The notes below the pieces were generated by a model. The model was not told the origin of the DNA. It saw only the letters and a list, made by a program, of their open reading frames with translations, and did not search any database. Positions 37,364 through 50,100 of a DNA stretch of 64,000 nt are shown here, in pieces. The DNA comes from Rotaria sp. Silwood1 (taxonomy: Eukaryota; Rotifera; Eurotatoria; Philodinida; Philodinidae): assembly GCA_905250075.1 (NCBI GenBank), contig CAJNOP010000011.1, forward strand, positions 3,266,232 through 3,330,231, in the 5' to 3' direction. The position numbers and the translations under genes were made by a program. Position 1 is the first letter of the stretch. The number at the start of each line of letters is the position of its first letter.

Positions 37364-40300
37364 TTTTTTTCACCGGGACACAAAAAGCAGATTTGTCTTG
37401 TTCTTGTAATGTAACGCGTATGCGTTTTTATGAAGGTAATGGTATGTATGTATGTTTGCACTTGAGTAATAGTAACTCGGCGTTCTGTTTTTTTTTTTCT
37501 CTCTTTCGTCTATAATAACAAGATGAATTGAGAAGAGAAGAAGAGAAAAAAGGACTTGAAACTTTTTCTTTCTTTATATCTGCACCCTCGTTCTTTTCTC
37601 TGTCAACGAGTATATATTTTTTTTATGAAGGACACAGTTGCCTTAGCTAGAAGAAGTAGGACACACACATTTTTTGAACTGACCATGACGTAAAATACCG
37701 AAAAAAAGCAAAAAAATAAGAATATAGAATACAACGAAGAAGAATCATCGATTATTTACTCTAAATTGGTAACAACAACGTGTATCTATCAAGTTATATT
37801 AGGACTCATCAGCAAACCAAATAAGACTGATATACGCCATATATATATATATACAACAAATAAAGAGTGACCTAGATAAGGTATTTTTGAGATTCTATAA
37901 TTGATTTAGAAAAGAAATCATCATTTTCAAAAGTATTAAAATAACGCTCGTGTTCGAACACGTGATCCAATTGCGATTCTTTATACAGGAAAAAAAACAA
38001 TTCTAATGATCTTTTTTCTTTTTGCTTTAAATTCTAAAAATACACAACTAATCCAAATTTCTTATGTCTTATTGACTATTTTATATCAATTGATTTTTTG
38101 AAATAAATACATTTTTAATTTTCTCTCGAGTTTTCAATCATATTCTATAAATTAATCGAAAAAAAAACAAGAACAAATGACTACTACTTGTGAGATTATT
38201 TCAATTCAAAAAAATCTCATTTTCTTATGCCGAAGAACAAATTCTTTTTTTTTTTTCTTCAACTCAATTAATGCAGTAAATACTCTCAATGTTCTAATAA
38301 TAAGATAAACATCGCCGTCTGACAAACCCAAAAAGGTTTTTATATAAATACCTGCTTACTGTTGTTGCTATTTTTATTTCAATAGTTTGAACTGTAATAC
38401 TAATTAGCTATATAAATTAGGTGATAAATGCACGTGTTAACTTATAATATGGCCTCGTGTCTTTTCTCCGAAGATTTTTTTTACCCAGAAGTACGTTATA
38501 TTGTTGCAATAAGTACTGTGGGCACTTGCGTCCTTCTCTTCCTTTCTATTTCTTTTCTCTTATCAGCAACCAATAAAGTCCTTTGACGGGTGATGGTAAG
38601 CAAAAAGAAAAAAACGAGTAGACAAAAAATAGAAAAAGAAAAGACGCAAAAGATGAAGAAAGACTGTTTTGCAGAGGAAGAAACGACAAAGAACAAGAAA
38701 AAAATGCCGCTCGTAAGGTCATTATAAGCTATATCTATAATGTTCGAAGAATAATAAACATATATATATATATCTAGAATGTACCGAAGGACTTATTGCA
38801 GGGATACATTGAAGGATAAAAAAAAGTGCAAAAAAACACATACGTATTTTTTAAAATTTTTGATCAGTTTAAAGCTTGATCTTGCATGAAATAATATCAA
38901 CGAACATAAAAACATAATTATTTCCAAGTTTATTACGTTCCAATTTTATTTACTATAAATATAGGTTATTTAAAATGATTCAGCTCTGTTGCCTCGTGAT
39001 CTTGACACGTGATTAACAACTTCTGTATTAATTAAAAAAAAAGAAGTTTTATTATACTATAGAACATCTATAGAATATACCTAGATATTAAATAGTGACG
39101 TATTTATGATTTTAGCATATTAGACTTGAATTATCTTACAAGAATACATATAATATTTTAAAAAATATAATAAATAAGATTATTGTATTGCATCATTTCC
39201 TTCACTCATTTTAATATAGATATAAAAATTACAAATTGAAAAAAAAAAAGAGTTATATATAATGTTATTAAACTTTCATAGATTTTTTTCGGTTCGAAAT
39301 TCTCACTGTTCTATTTTTTCTTTTTCTTTTTGTAAGACGCAAAACTCTTAGAAGTTTTTTGATTACATATTACGAAGAAAAAGAAAATTTACGATTATCT
39401 GACATAAAACATTTAAAAGAAAAGATTTTTTATCGTCTAATTTCTTTGTGTATTATTACTTATAATTTTTCTTTTTTTTTTGATAAAGTTACACAAATAG
39501 AATTTTATTTAAAAAATCTAATGTTTTATCGTCCTAGATTACTCTAAATTAGCTTTGTTGATTTTATAGAATCAATTCAAGTCGTTTTCTGAACTAAATT
39601 TTATATGTTTGAGACATTTGTAAAATTACTTATACTTTTTCTATGGTTAGTTACAAACAAACTGAGTACATTTGATAATTGTTTTGATATTAATATGATT
39701 CTATAGCAAACGAAGTTGTTATTCTAAACAAGTTTATTTTTAAAATAAAAAATTATTATGATAGACATGATGTCAATATTGGTTGACAAGTATTATGAGA
39801 TTTATTCAAAATAAAACAATAATCAAAAGAGATCAGTGTTCATTGAACTTTACAGGTGTTAGAAATAAATTAAAAGAAAAGAAAACCATTATTATTTGAA
39901 GTTTTCTTTTAATTAAGCAACATCTTAAGAAAAATAATTTACATTAGTAAATGAGAATATTTTATGAACACGGAAATCTTCTTGTCTAGAATGTTTGATA
40001 GATAATTCTAATAAAAAGTTGCTATCAGCTTAAAATTTTTAATTGCTTCTTTTTCATGAAATAACAAAGCTCTTTTTGCTTGAAAGATTCTCGTTAGTTT
40101 CCTTTCCGTTTAGTAAAAGAAAACAAGAGTAAGTAAGGTCGTGTTAGAATTCATTAGAAGAACTTTGATATTTACTCATTGTCAGTATTGACATGATTGC
40201 TCGTCAGAAAAGTAAAATACAAGTCAAGCATGGTTAAAGCGTTTCAAACATCCTCTAGTTCCAGTGAGAAAAAAAAACTATGACATTTTTTTTTTGTTTT

Positions 40301-43300
40301 TCTCTATTTTCTAAGGAAATAGTTTTGGTGCGCTTCATATGTGTATTATTAACGGATACTTTTTTCGAAAGCTTTTCTATGAAATCCAAAACGAAATAAT
40401 ACATATTTTTAATTTTATTTAATATTTATATGACTAACATTTATTAATGATATGAGATGAATTCGTGATTGAAAATCGTGCGTCTAAGCATAATAACTTG
40501 TCATTTGATTAAGAAATATAAATTTCATTCCATTTCTTTTCTTAACATTTTCAAAGCATTAGTTGCATTTTTTCACGAAAGGAAAGGGTAAGAGAACGCA
40601 AAGCACAACATATCATGCCAATCTTTCGAGTGCTGAATTATAAAATTATGTAATACAAAAAAAAACCGAGAAAACTTTAAATTGAATATCATTGTGCATA
40701 TTTATTCATCATATCAACCACTACATCTACTAGTTATCTCCATGAATATCTTTTCTTAAGACTCGAATATATGTCTAGTAAAATGAAATTAATCTTCAAG
40801 AAAACGTTTGAAAAATATACCTCAATTAATGATATTTAAAAAAAACCAATCACAATGTATTGAACATTATTTTTTCTTATATTATAAACTCTTAGCTGAA
40901 TGAAAACAAAATCCTACAAAATATATATAAAGAGCACAGCATAGTAACACGAAAAAAATTGAGTTGAAGTTTACGGGTAACAGATGTTTTTCTTTCTAAT
41001 AATGAAGAGTACACTTTGTTTTTGAATTAGTCGTTTTAGGAAATATGTAAAAAATAATTTTACAAATGAATATAGTATTCATTGCTTCCTTTAATTAGTG
41101 ATATACTTGTACTACTATAAATATCATTAAGTTGAAAATTTTAAACTCTATCAATAGATTTGTAACCGTACAATTTAACAAATCTTAAGAACGAGAAATT
41201 ATCATAAAGATATAAGAATAATTCATATGTGATTATCTTTATGTTTATTAATATTTATCTAACGAAGCAACCTTTTCAACTCATCAATCTCTTTTTTTTT
41301 AAACTTATCAATCATGTTCATTTCAAATACGTCAATAAGAAATTTCCTTAGTTCTTCATATGTCTAGTTTTCTAGATTAACAAAAATTTTTGACCAAAAA
41401 TTTTTGTTTTTTTCATTAGTACTAAGTTTAGAATACATTGAATTGTCTAAAAAAAACAGTAACTTTTTCTGTTTCAAATATATCAATAATTCAATATGAA
41501 AAGCTTAATCTCATTTTTCGGGAAATAGAAAATATACAACTCAATATGCTTTGTTACCTGAGTAGATCAAAAAACAATTTTAGCAAAATATCTGTTTGTT
41601 TGAAATACTGGTTTTACAAACTACTAATATTTAAAAAAATAAGGGAGTTTCTTATGATCATATTTTGAATCGATACGATTGCTAATCCATAGGTTAGTAG
41701 CTATTAGTGACAAAGCAATTAATCAATTGAAAATACTCCTGCATAAGTAGAAATCTATTCAAACTTTCTTTTTTTTTTAGTAAACACTTAATGATAGATT
41801 ATTTAGTTCTCTTCGATATGAAGTATATGGTTTTTTGAATAAAATATTTTTTTCAAAACTGGACTTGCTGCTGATTATTAAAATCTGAATCGACAATAAA
41901 TAATTTGTTTAACATGATGAGAAAACTTTGAGGAAAATATAAATCTAATGTAAATTTATTTATCCTCTATGTTGATACGTTCTACATTATAAATAATAAA
42001 TTTAATAATTTCGATTTATTAGTTTTCTCTATAGCATAACTATAATATTAACCAATATAATTGATTTTATATTGATTTATTTGATGATTAAATAATTGTA
42101 ATATTATTATTGGTAAAAATAGCAAAACATATAAATAAATGCTTTTTTTTTTGTTGCCGATGAATTGAACGTAATGAACTTCGCGTACGATAATGATTAG
42201 AATAACAATGATTATACAATAAACATGTAGGGGGCATCAATTAATAATTAAACATAGAACTAATCGATGAAATAAGTGAATACAAGGTCAGATTCAGTAA
42301 AAGTCATGATCATATTAAGTGAAAAAAACAATAATGAATAATAAATGTTATATAAATATGGAAAAATGTTCATAAACAAAAAACTCATTTATTTTGTTAT
42401 TTTCGAATATATGAATTTTGTTTTATCATTTTGTTAATCATAAGAATTTGATCAATATTGAACAAAACAAGTAAAAACAAATAGGGAATATAAATACTGC
42501 ACTATTAATCAATGGATAAAAATAAGAATAATTTAATATTTTACATGAATTAGGTGTGACATTAACTACATCAAATCAATTTCAAAACATAAAAAGGTTG
42601 GATGAAAATTTTTAACGATCAAAATTTCAACTAATTCTTAGCACTAATAGATGATTAGGTAAATCGATAATAGGCAATAAAAAGTTAACTATTTGTCAAA
42701 CAAGTACATTGATTCTGATATTATTCAACGAACACATTAATGTCGTACTATTAATGTTCATTGTTGCTGTTTATCAAAGAGAAAAACTGTTGTATTATTT
42801 TAATAAACAATTTCTATTTTATTATGATACACAGAAGTACATATATCAATTATTCCTTGATGTTCCGAGCATACTTGTGCTATTTAAAATATGAAAAAGA
42901 AAGAGTAATTATTCAAATTATGAATCAATATAGATATATATCAAACTGTTTGTTGATGGTAAAAATAAGTACTAATCAACATATGCAAATGAATTAGATA
43001 ATCTGAAACATGATTTCCAATAGGCGGAGAGCAAAAAAGAAAAAGAAGAAGAATTTCCTTCCATTATATCAATGCTAATAGGTGCATAAGACTATACGTT
43101 GTTTAACAAAACTATTGATTTAATATAATTAAAAACTATTACGAAAATACTTGCTTTATATTTTTAATATTTACACATTGACAATCTCAGAATTTTGTAC
43201 TAGATGACAAAGCATTCGAAATCATATTCTTATGAAGTCTTTGGCAACGATTCAGAATTCTATATGACAATAACAATATTACTTAACGATAATCGATAAT

Positions 43301-46300
43301 ATTCAAAAATCTAGTTTGATGTTAAACTATGCTTTACTGAAAATTTAATCCTTTAACATTTTTTTTTTGTTGATAATTTTTTTCTTTATAGAAGCTTTCA
43401 TTTGTCGTTATTTGATCTAATAAATAATATTTGAATAGTACTTAATATTTTAAGTAGACAGAAGTTTATTGACACTAAATTACAAGGATTTTTAAGAGCA
43501 TATAAATACTAAAAAGAATGCAAAAAAATTTTAATACATTCATTTGAAGATTTTTTTCAAACATAAATCTTCAACTTTTCCGTCATTTTTTTTGTCTTGC
43601 TTCTCATTCTGTTAAATAATATTATGACCACGTAGTTCAATGCTCTGCCATATCTGTCTATTATTAATTTTGGATGTCAAAACTATTTAATGATTCATGG
43701 TTCATAATAATATCCTATGAAAAGAAACATGCGCATATTTTTCAGTGTAAAAAGACAAATTATTGAGCTAATTATAACATTTTCATCTACTTTCTTACTA
43801 AAGTACGGATCAGAAATTGCATGGCTTTCATTAATTTAATATGTTTGAAGTTTATGTAACATAAAATCAAGAAAAAACTATTGAATAACTAAACTTACTG
43901 AATTAATAATCAAAGAAGAAAAGAAAAAGAATAATTGTCAAAATAACTTTTACAATATAGAAATCGAAGATCATTATACTTTATCGATGTCTGCATTAAA
44001 GTTTTTTGCAATAAAATAAATATATAAGTTCGAATATATATAGAGAATTTTTTTGCAGGGTATTGGCGAAGAGAAAAAAGTTGGTGGACGTGCAATGAAG
44101 GTTTATCTGAGTTGAAAAGTGCATGTACAATTGTGTTGTTTTGAAAGTGTATGGTAGTAAGCTTTCTTTTTCATTTTACGATGTTTTTTCTAATCAAAAG
44201 TACGATTTTTGTTGGAAAAAACTGAAAGTTTTCTAAAAAAATGGAGAAATGATATGCACATCCGCCTCTCTGAGATGCAACAAAATGCAATTCTAGTTGC
44301 CATTATGACATGACACGTAATAAAATGATAATTGATTGAATTGAAGATGAATAAAGATTCATCGATGTATTGTATTAAAATAATGAGCAAGAAGATAAGA
44401 TGATAATTAGCAGGAGACACGAGAGAGAACAAGGATACTGTGAATAAATGAAAATGGATTGACTGAAGATAGCAGTCAAACAAAGGTTTACTAGTGAAAG
44501 AAAGATATGTATGATAAAGTAACAGTTAATGAGATGAATATAAATGGCGACAACAAGTGTGTAATGAAGAATGAACTATGTTAATCAGAAGCAGAATTAT
44601 GTCTTAATGAGACAGCAATTAGTAACACAACCATAAAAGAATATAATAGGTGCGAGAGATAGACACAAAACAGAGCACCCACAAAGACGAACAAACGTAC
44701 ATATAACAAAAGATAACGTAGGTGACGGTTACTGTACCGTTACACTCTCTTCAAGTTCAATGCATTTTTATTTGACACAGGAGTATCCCGATCAGTAATT
44801 CTGTCAGTCTTTAAAAAAACTAGGTAGTCTCTGTACACACTGCATGGCTACATTTTTGCATTTAACTTTTAACTTTCAAACTTTGACCTTGGGCCCTTGT
44901 CCTGGTGATGGATACATGAACACTCGGCATTATGTATATAGATTTTCGTTTTTTCTCTAGCGGAGTTGCCGCATTTCATTGCCTTTTTTTTTGTTCGCCA
45001 ATCTCAGAAAAATGAATAACTCCCCTTCTACAATCGTATAAGCTTCGGGACATCCTTAAGTTGACACAAGATAGTCTAATGGATTATTATTTCTTTTCCT
45101 CAATAGAATTTTCATCTTTTCTTTATAGAATTATATGCATTGTTATTTTAGTTTGTTCTCTTCATTTTTAATATAAGCAAAAAAAAAATTAATTAAATCC
45201 TTAGTTCAAATACTCAAGCAATGAAAGCTTTGCATAAATACAAACTACTTGGAACAAGTCAAGAGTAGTGACGATAGTACTTCAATGTCGTATAGAAAGC
45301 TTGAAGAAAACTTTGCTTTGCATACACTGATAGTAAAAACGATGCTCTATATTTCATTCTTCTTCAAGTAATCTCCTTGTAATAAAATATCTATAGCAGC
45401 TGTGTGCTGGAGAGAAAAGAAAAAAAGCGCATTGTAATTGTATTTTACACGTTTTTTAAGACCTTAAATCGACTATTTTGAAAACCAACCCACCCGATGA
45501 CATGTTTACAACGAAATTTCAATGATCTAATGTACATTCAATTCATCCATCGAAGATCTAAAACACTGTGAAAGGCTCAGAATTTAAAATTTAATTATTC
45601 AGGAGTCATAGACATTCTACTCGAACTTCTAAGTCAGTTTTTCTAGCCACTCTTGTCATATAAAAATCTCAAAAATAATATTATGTCAGCACTTTTTTTA
45701 AAGAAAACTGATTAAAATTACTCGAGAAAACATTCGAAAAAACATATGACATACGATTCGATGCGTCTTTATTTTCTTTTTCTAATACTAAAACCAGCAG
45801 CTTCCCAATAAAAAGTTATCATAAAAGTTATCTAACCGCCATTTGAAACTTGCTTTCGTGTTATTGTCGCGTATGATAACAAATATCTCTTATCGAAATT
45901 TTATTACTATGATATTATTTGAGCAAAAATGAACTATTGCAGAAATATAAAGTATTGTTTTTAATCTCAGTGCTTAGAGAGAGAAAGTTTTCTAAAGTCT
46001 TCTATACAGTATTCAAGTACGACCTCATACGACTTTTCAATTGCATTAAGTAGAATTTCGAAAACATTTGTACAAATAAAAATGTCAAAAATTCTTCTAT
46101 AATCTGCTTCAATTGTAAAATTGAACTTCATTAATTTTATTTTTTTTTCAGTTCACCTTTTCGAATAGAAGAAAATTAAGAATAGAAAACGATATAAATT
46201 TCATTATGTTTACTTGTATATTCATTCAATGCAATGATTTCAATTTCAATGGTTTGATCAAAAAAATATTTCTATAAAGAGAAGATTTGAGTCTTGTACG

Positions 46301-47107
46301 AAAACATGAGTTCGGAAGGATTTTTTTCTAATTATGATACGACTATAATTTCATTTCAATTGGTTTCGTTCGATGAAACATTTTAAGTAAATGAATAAAA
46401 TTCAACAATATTTATGTAAACATCATTTTTTATGTTAATAAAAAAAAAGAAATGAAATTGACTTCTTATTCATTGTTTTGACAAACTTAGAGGTGTGATT
46501 AGTTTGTAAATAAAGAAACATAAGTGTTTTGTCGTTAAAAAAGAAAAATTATATAAATATTCTTTTCAAAAGCAATTATATTGATACACAAAAAATAACG
46601 GATGAACTATTTTTTCTATAGTAAAATTATGAAAATAACATCTGAAAGAAAAAAGAAATGTTAAGTATAAATAATATTTTTATTTCATATCTTATCAACT
46701 TTGATTCCTTACAAATTAATGTTTATTTGACTTTCTTTTTCATTTTTTCTTTGTCAACATAAAATATATGTGCAAGTTGAATTGTAGTGTTGTTCTTACA
46801 TTTGACAAGAAGTTCGCTACCATAGAGAGTTCTTTATTCTGTTCTACTCTTCGATTTTTTGTTTATTCAGTGTGTTCGTTCTTGCTGTCGTTAACGATCA
46901 CTTCAAATAAACTGATTGAAATATTCTCTCGCTTTCTCTCTCTCTCTTTCTCTTTTCTTTTTACAACCTCGTTTTGATTTCACTTTTACTTCTTCTAACG
47001 GTTTCTGTTCTTCTTCTTATTTCTCATTGTGGTATATTTTACTTGTGGTTTGAATCTCAATTAAATACTTAGATAAGAAAAAGAAGAAGAAGTGACAAAA
47101 AGACAAT
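37364..47107. other. 9.7-kb gene-poor region between divergent genes
   Basis: It lies between nuclear receptor 1 (minus) and the PDZ gene (plus), so both promoters should be here. Simple AT repeats occur at about 37839-37853 and 38759-38772. No exon with a family signature was found on either strand; frames listed by length alone (for example 39359-39547, 44190-44483, 46768-46977) are Phe/Ile/Lys-rich and unsupported. Distal enhancers, untranslated exons or noncoding RNAs could be present but cannot be recognised by eye. Confidence 0.5.
46926..46957 (+). repeat. CT-rich tract upstream of the PDZ gene
   Basis: A run of CTCTCTCTCTCTTTCTCTT type about 150-180 nt before the PDZ gene start. It may belong to the promoter or 5' leader. 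Confidence 0.5.
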
Positions 47108-50100
47108 ATGAATGAAAATGATGATTATACATATGTTCAACGACGTCTTTGTGCTGTTATGGCTAAATCTGAATGGACATCATCTCGTATGCGTATGCAA
47201 AAAAGTGGTGAAGAATTACGTGAACGTCGAGCTAAATCACATCAAACAGCAAATAAATTTTTACAAGAACTTCTTGAAAAACGAACTGATAGTGATTTAA
47301 TTGATGATAATGGTGCTGTTGATCGTTATCATAAATTTGTTAAATATAAATCAGCATTAAATGATGATACAAATAGTACATTGGATGAATTTGATCGAAG
47401 ATTACGTGCTTTAAATAATAATCGACGAAATCAAACAAAAAAATTGAATAATCAAAATTTAAATACAATTCAAGAAAAAAACCATCAACTATTGATAAAC
47501 GATTTACAATCAACAATTGAAGTTCATAATGATAAAGATATAAATGTACAAGAAATATATCATCAAGAACGCGTATGTAAAAACAATAAAAAGAAACTAA
47601 TCAATAAAATAGTAAATATTTATTACCCTAATAGTAATTCTGCCTAATTATCAAAAATAAATAATTTAGTGATTTAATTTCTAGTAAGACCTAACAAGGG
47701 AACCTTTTCGGATATCAACTTGCTTTTTGACTAAGACAATGTGCGTTGAATGAGTATGAGTGAGTAATAGAAAACTCTAGAATGGTTTGATTTTTTAAGT
47801 CTTTATGCTTGAGATATCGAAATTATACCAGTTTTTTCAATAACAAGCTGTGGTTCTATTCAAGTCACGGGAAAATTGAATTTCGAGTTTCGAGTTCAAA
47901 CTTTGCATTAACAAATTCATAGAATTATATCTTCAGAGAAGAGATACTAGAAGAGCTAAAATTTGCACAATCAACTAATCTCATTGAGAAATTTATTTGT
48001 GCAAAGTTTGAAGTCGAATCTTGAAAGTCAATTTTCCATGTGATCTGATGGAGATCACGGCTTTTTATGGAAAAAGTTAGTGAAATTTTGGATATCTCAA
48101 GAACAAAATCTCGGAAAATCGAATCATTCTAGACTTTTCTATGAAATACTAGTACTCATCAACTAAACATCGTCTCAGTCAACACGTGATTCGACGCGTG
48201 AAAAGTTCTCTCAAAAGATGAACACCAAGGGTCACTTGACCCATGAAGTGTTTAGATCTAGCTTGTTCTTTCAGAACATCTAAACTAAAAGACATCAAAA
48301 TGCTGAATAATATTTATTTTTAAAGAAGTAATTACCGAAGGCGTATCAAAAGTAGGGGCGTCAAGAATATAAAATCTTATAGAAGGCTTCCGGAAAATTT
48401 CTTTTGATATATACTGATAGTCCGAATCAAGCTCTATGATTCTACAATGTTTCATCATCCTTCAGGTGAGATTGTAACATTGAGAGCATAGCATAAATAG
48501 GGGCGGCTTAACAAAAAGAATCTACTGAAGGCAGCCCAAAAGTAGTGACAGTGATACTTGAATACTGTAGGATAAGCTTATATCATAATAATAAAATTTC
48601 GACAAAGAGCTGTTTGTTATGGTATATGATGGTAACATGAATTTTCATGTCTAAAAAACAAGGCGCTTGAGTATTTTTTTTTTTTTTTGATAAAAAAAAA
48701 AGGGAAAAGCAAAATCGTAATTTTGTTCATACCATCTGCTAGAAAATCGACTTATAGTGTTTACTGGAGTCTAAGACATTTAAGTAGACTGTTTTGATTT
48801 TGTTTGTATGAATAATTAAAATAGACATTCAACTACGAATGCTATAAATACAGTTGATTAAAGAGGAATCACTTTCCCTTGCCGAGCATGAAAATCGATT
48901 TTTTTGTATTTCATTGTTAATACAGCCCTTAGGTGTTCCCCTGTCCAATGCCATATAAATGAGCGATCTTCTCTGTTATCAAGTACTTTTATTAATAAAT
49001 CCGATTTTCGAAGTCTCTAGCAGAAAGGCTCGCACTACAATTACTCTTTTCCACAAAAAAGTCACCTAATATTAATCATAATAATTTCTCATTCGAAGTT
49101 TCTTAAAGCATAGCTCATAGACTGGTCACACAGCTAAATGTCAACTATCGATCCCTTACTTTAAAAACAATCTTGATAAATACATGAAAACTTGTTTATG
49201 GTTTTTCACGAAATCAAGTTTTGAACAAAGAAAAAACAATATTTTTCCTCCTTGATTGCAGCTCGAAAAAATGAAATATAGAGTTTTGTGAAAGTAGACC
49301 TCTGATCATTTTCGGCTTTTGCAATCACTTCTATCTCTCTGAAGGAAGCATCTGAAAGTTTGGAATCTATAACAATTTTTTTTGTTTTACTTATCGACAT
49401 CTATCTGCCTTGAAAGTTTCATCATTTTCCATCGAGTATTTTCCAAAAACTTCAAAAGAAAAGGGAGAATATATTCCCACTTAATATTTAATCGAACAAA
49501 TAAAACGAACATTGTCGAGTTTCATACTTTATTTCGTTTTTGTTCGATCACATATCTTTTTCAATAATATTACATATAAGAGAACGATTATAATGAAGAA
49601 AATAATATATTAAAAAATCTTATAATTGGAGTTAATTTAAAACATTCATAAGATTTTATCAATTGATTCTTTTACCGCTTTGAATTAGAATTCATTACAA
49701 CTGTTTTGTTCGAAATTCTATACATTGAATATATCATAAATTTAAATAGATCTGTTAAGATTTCCATCGGGTTCTCTTACTTTCTGTTTTATAGCCGAAA
49801 CCATCTAGAATATTACCAATAATAACAACAATTCCTGTAACATCAACACCAAATGATACACCACATGAATCAACTACACCTGTCTTTCATGATGATGAAA
49901 TTCAAGAATTATCTAATGTTCAATCAACACATATATCATTTATTGATAGTCAAGAAAATCATATTGATTCATCTATTCATGAAGATAATTCATCACTATT
50001 AGGAAAAGCTGACACAATCAATTCTTCAACATCATCATTAGGTGATTCATTAACACAAACTTTATTTGCACCAAAAGCACTTCGACCGGATGGTACAGAA

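Noticed and set aside
37940..37980. TGTTCGAACACG palindrome resembling a tRNA T-arm
   Set aside because: No acceptor, D-arm or anticodon stem can be placed around it on either strand.
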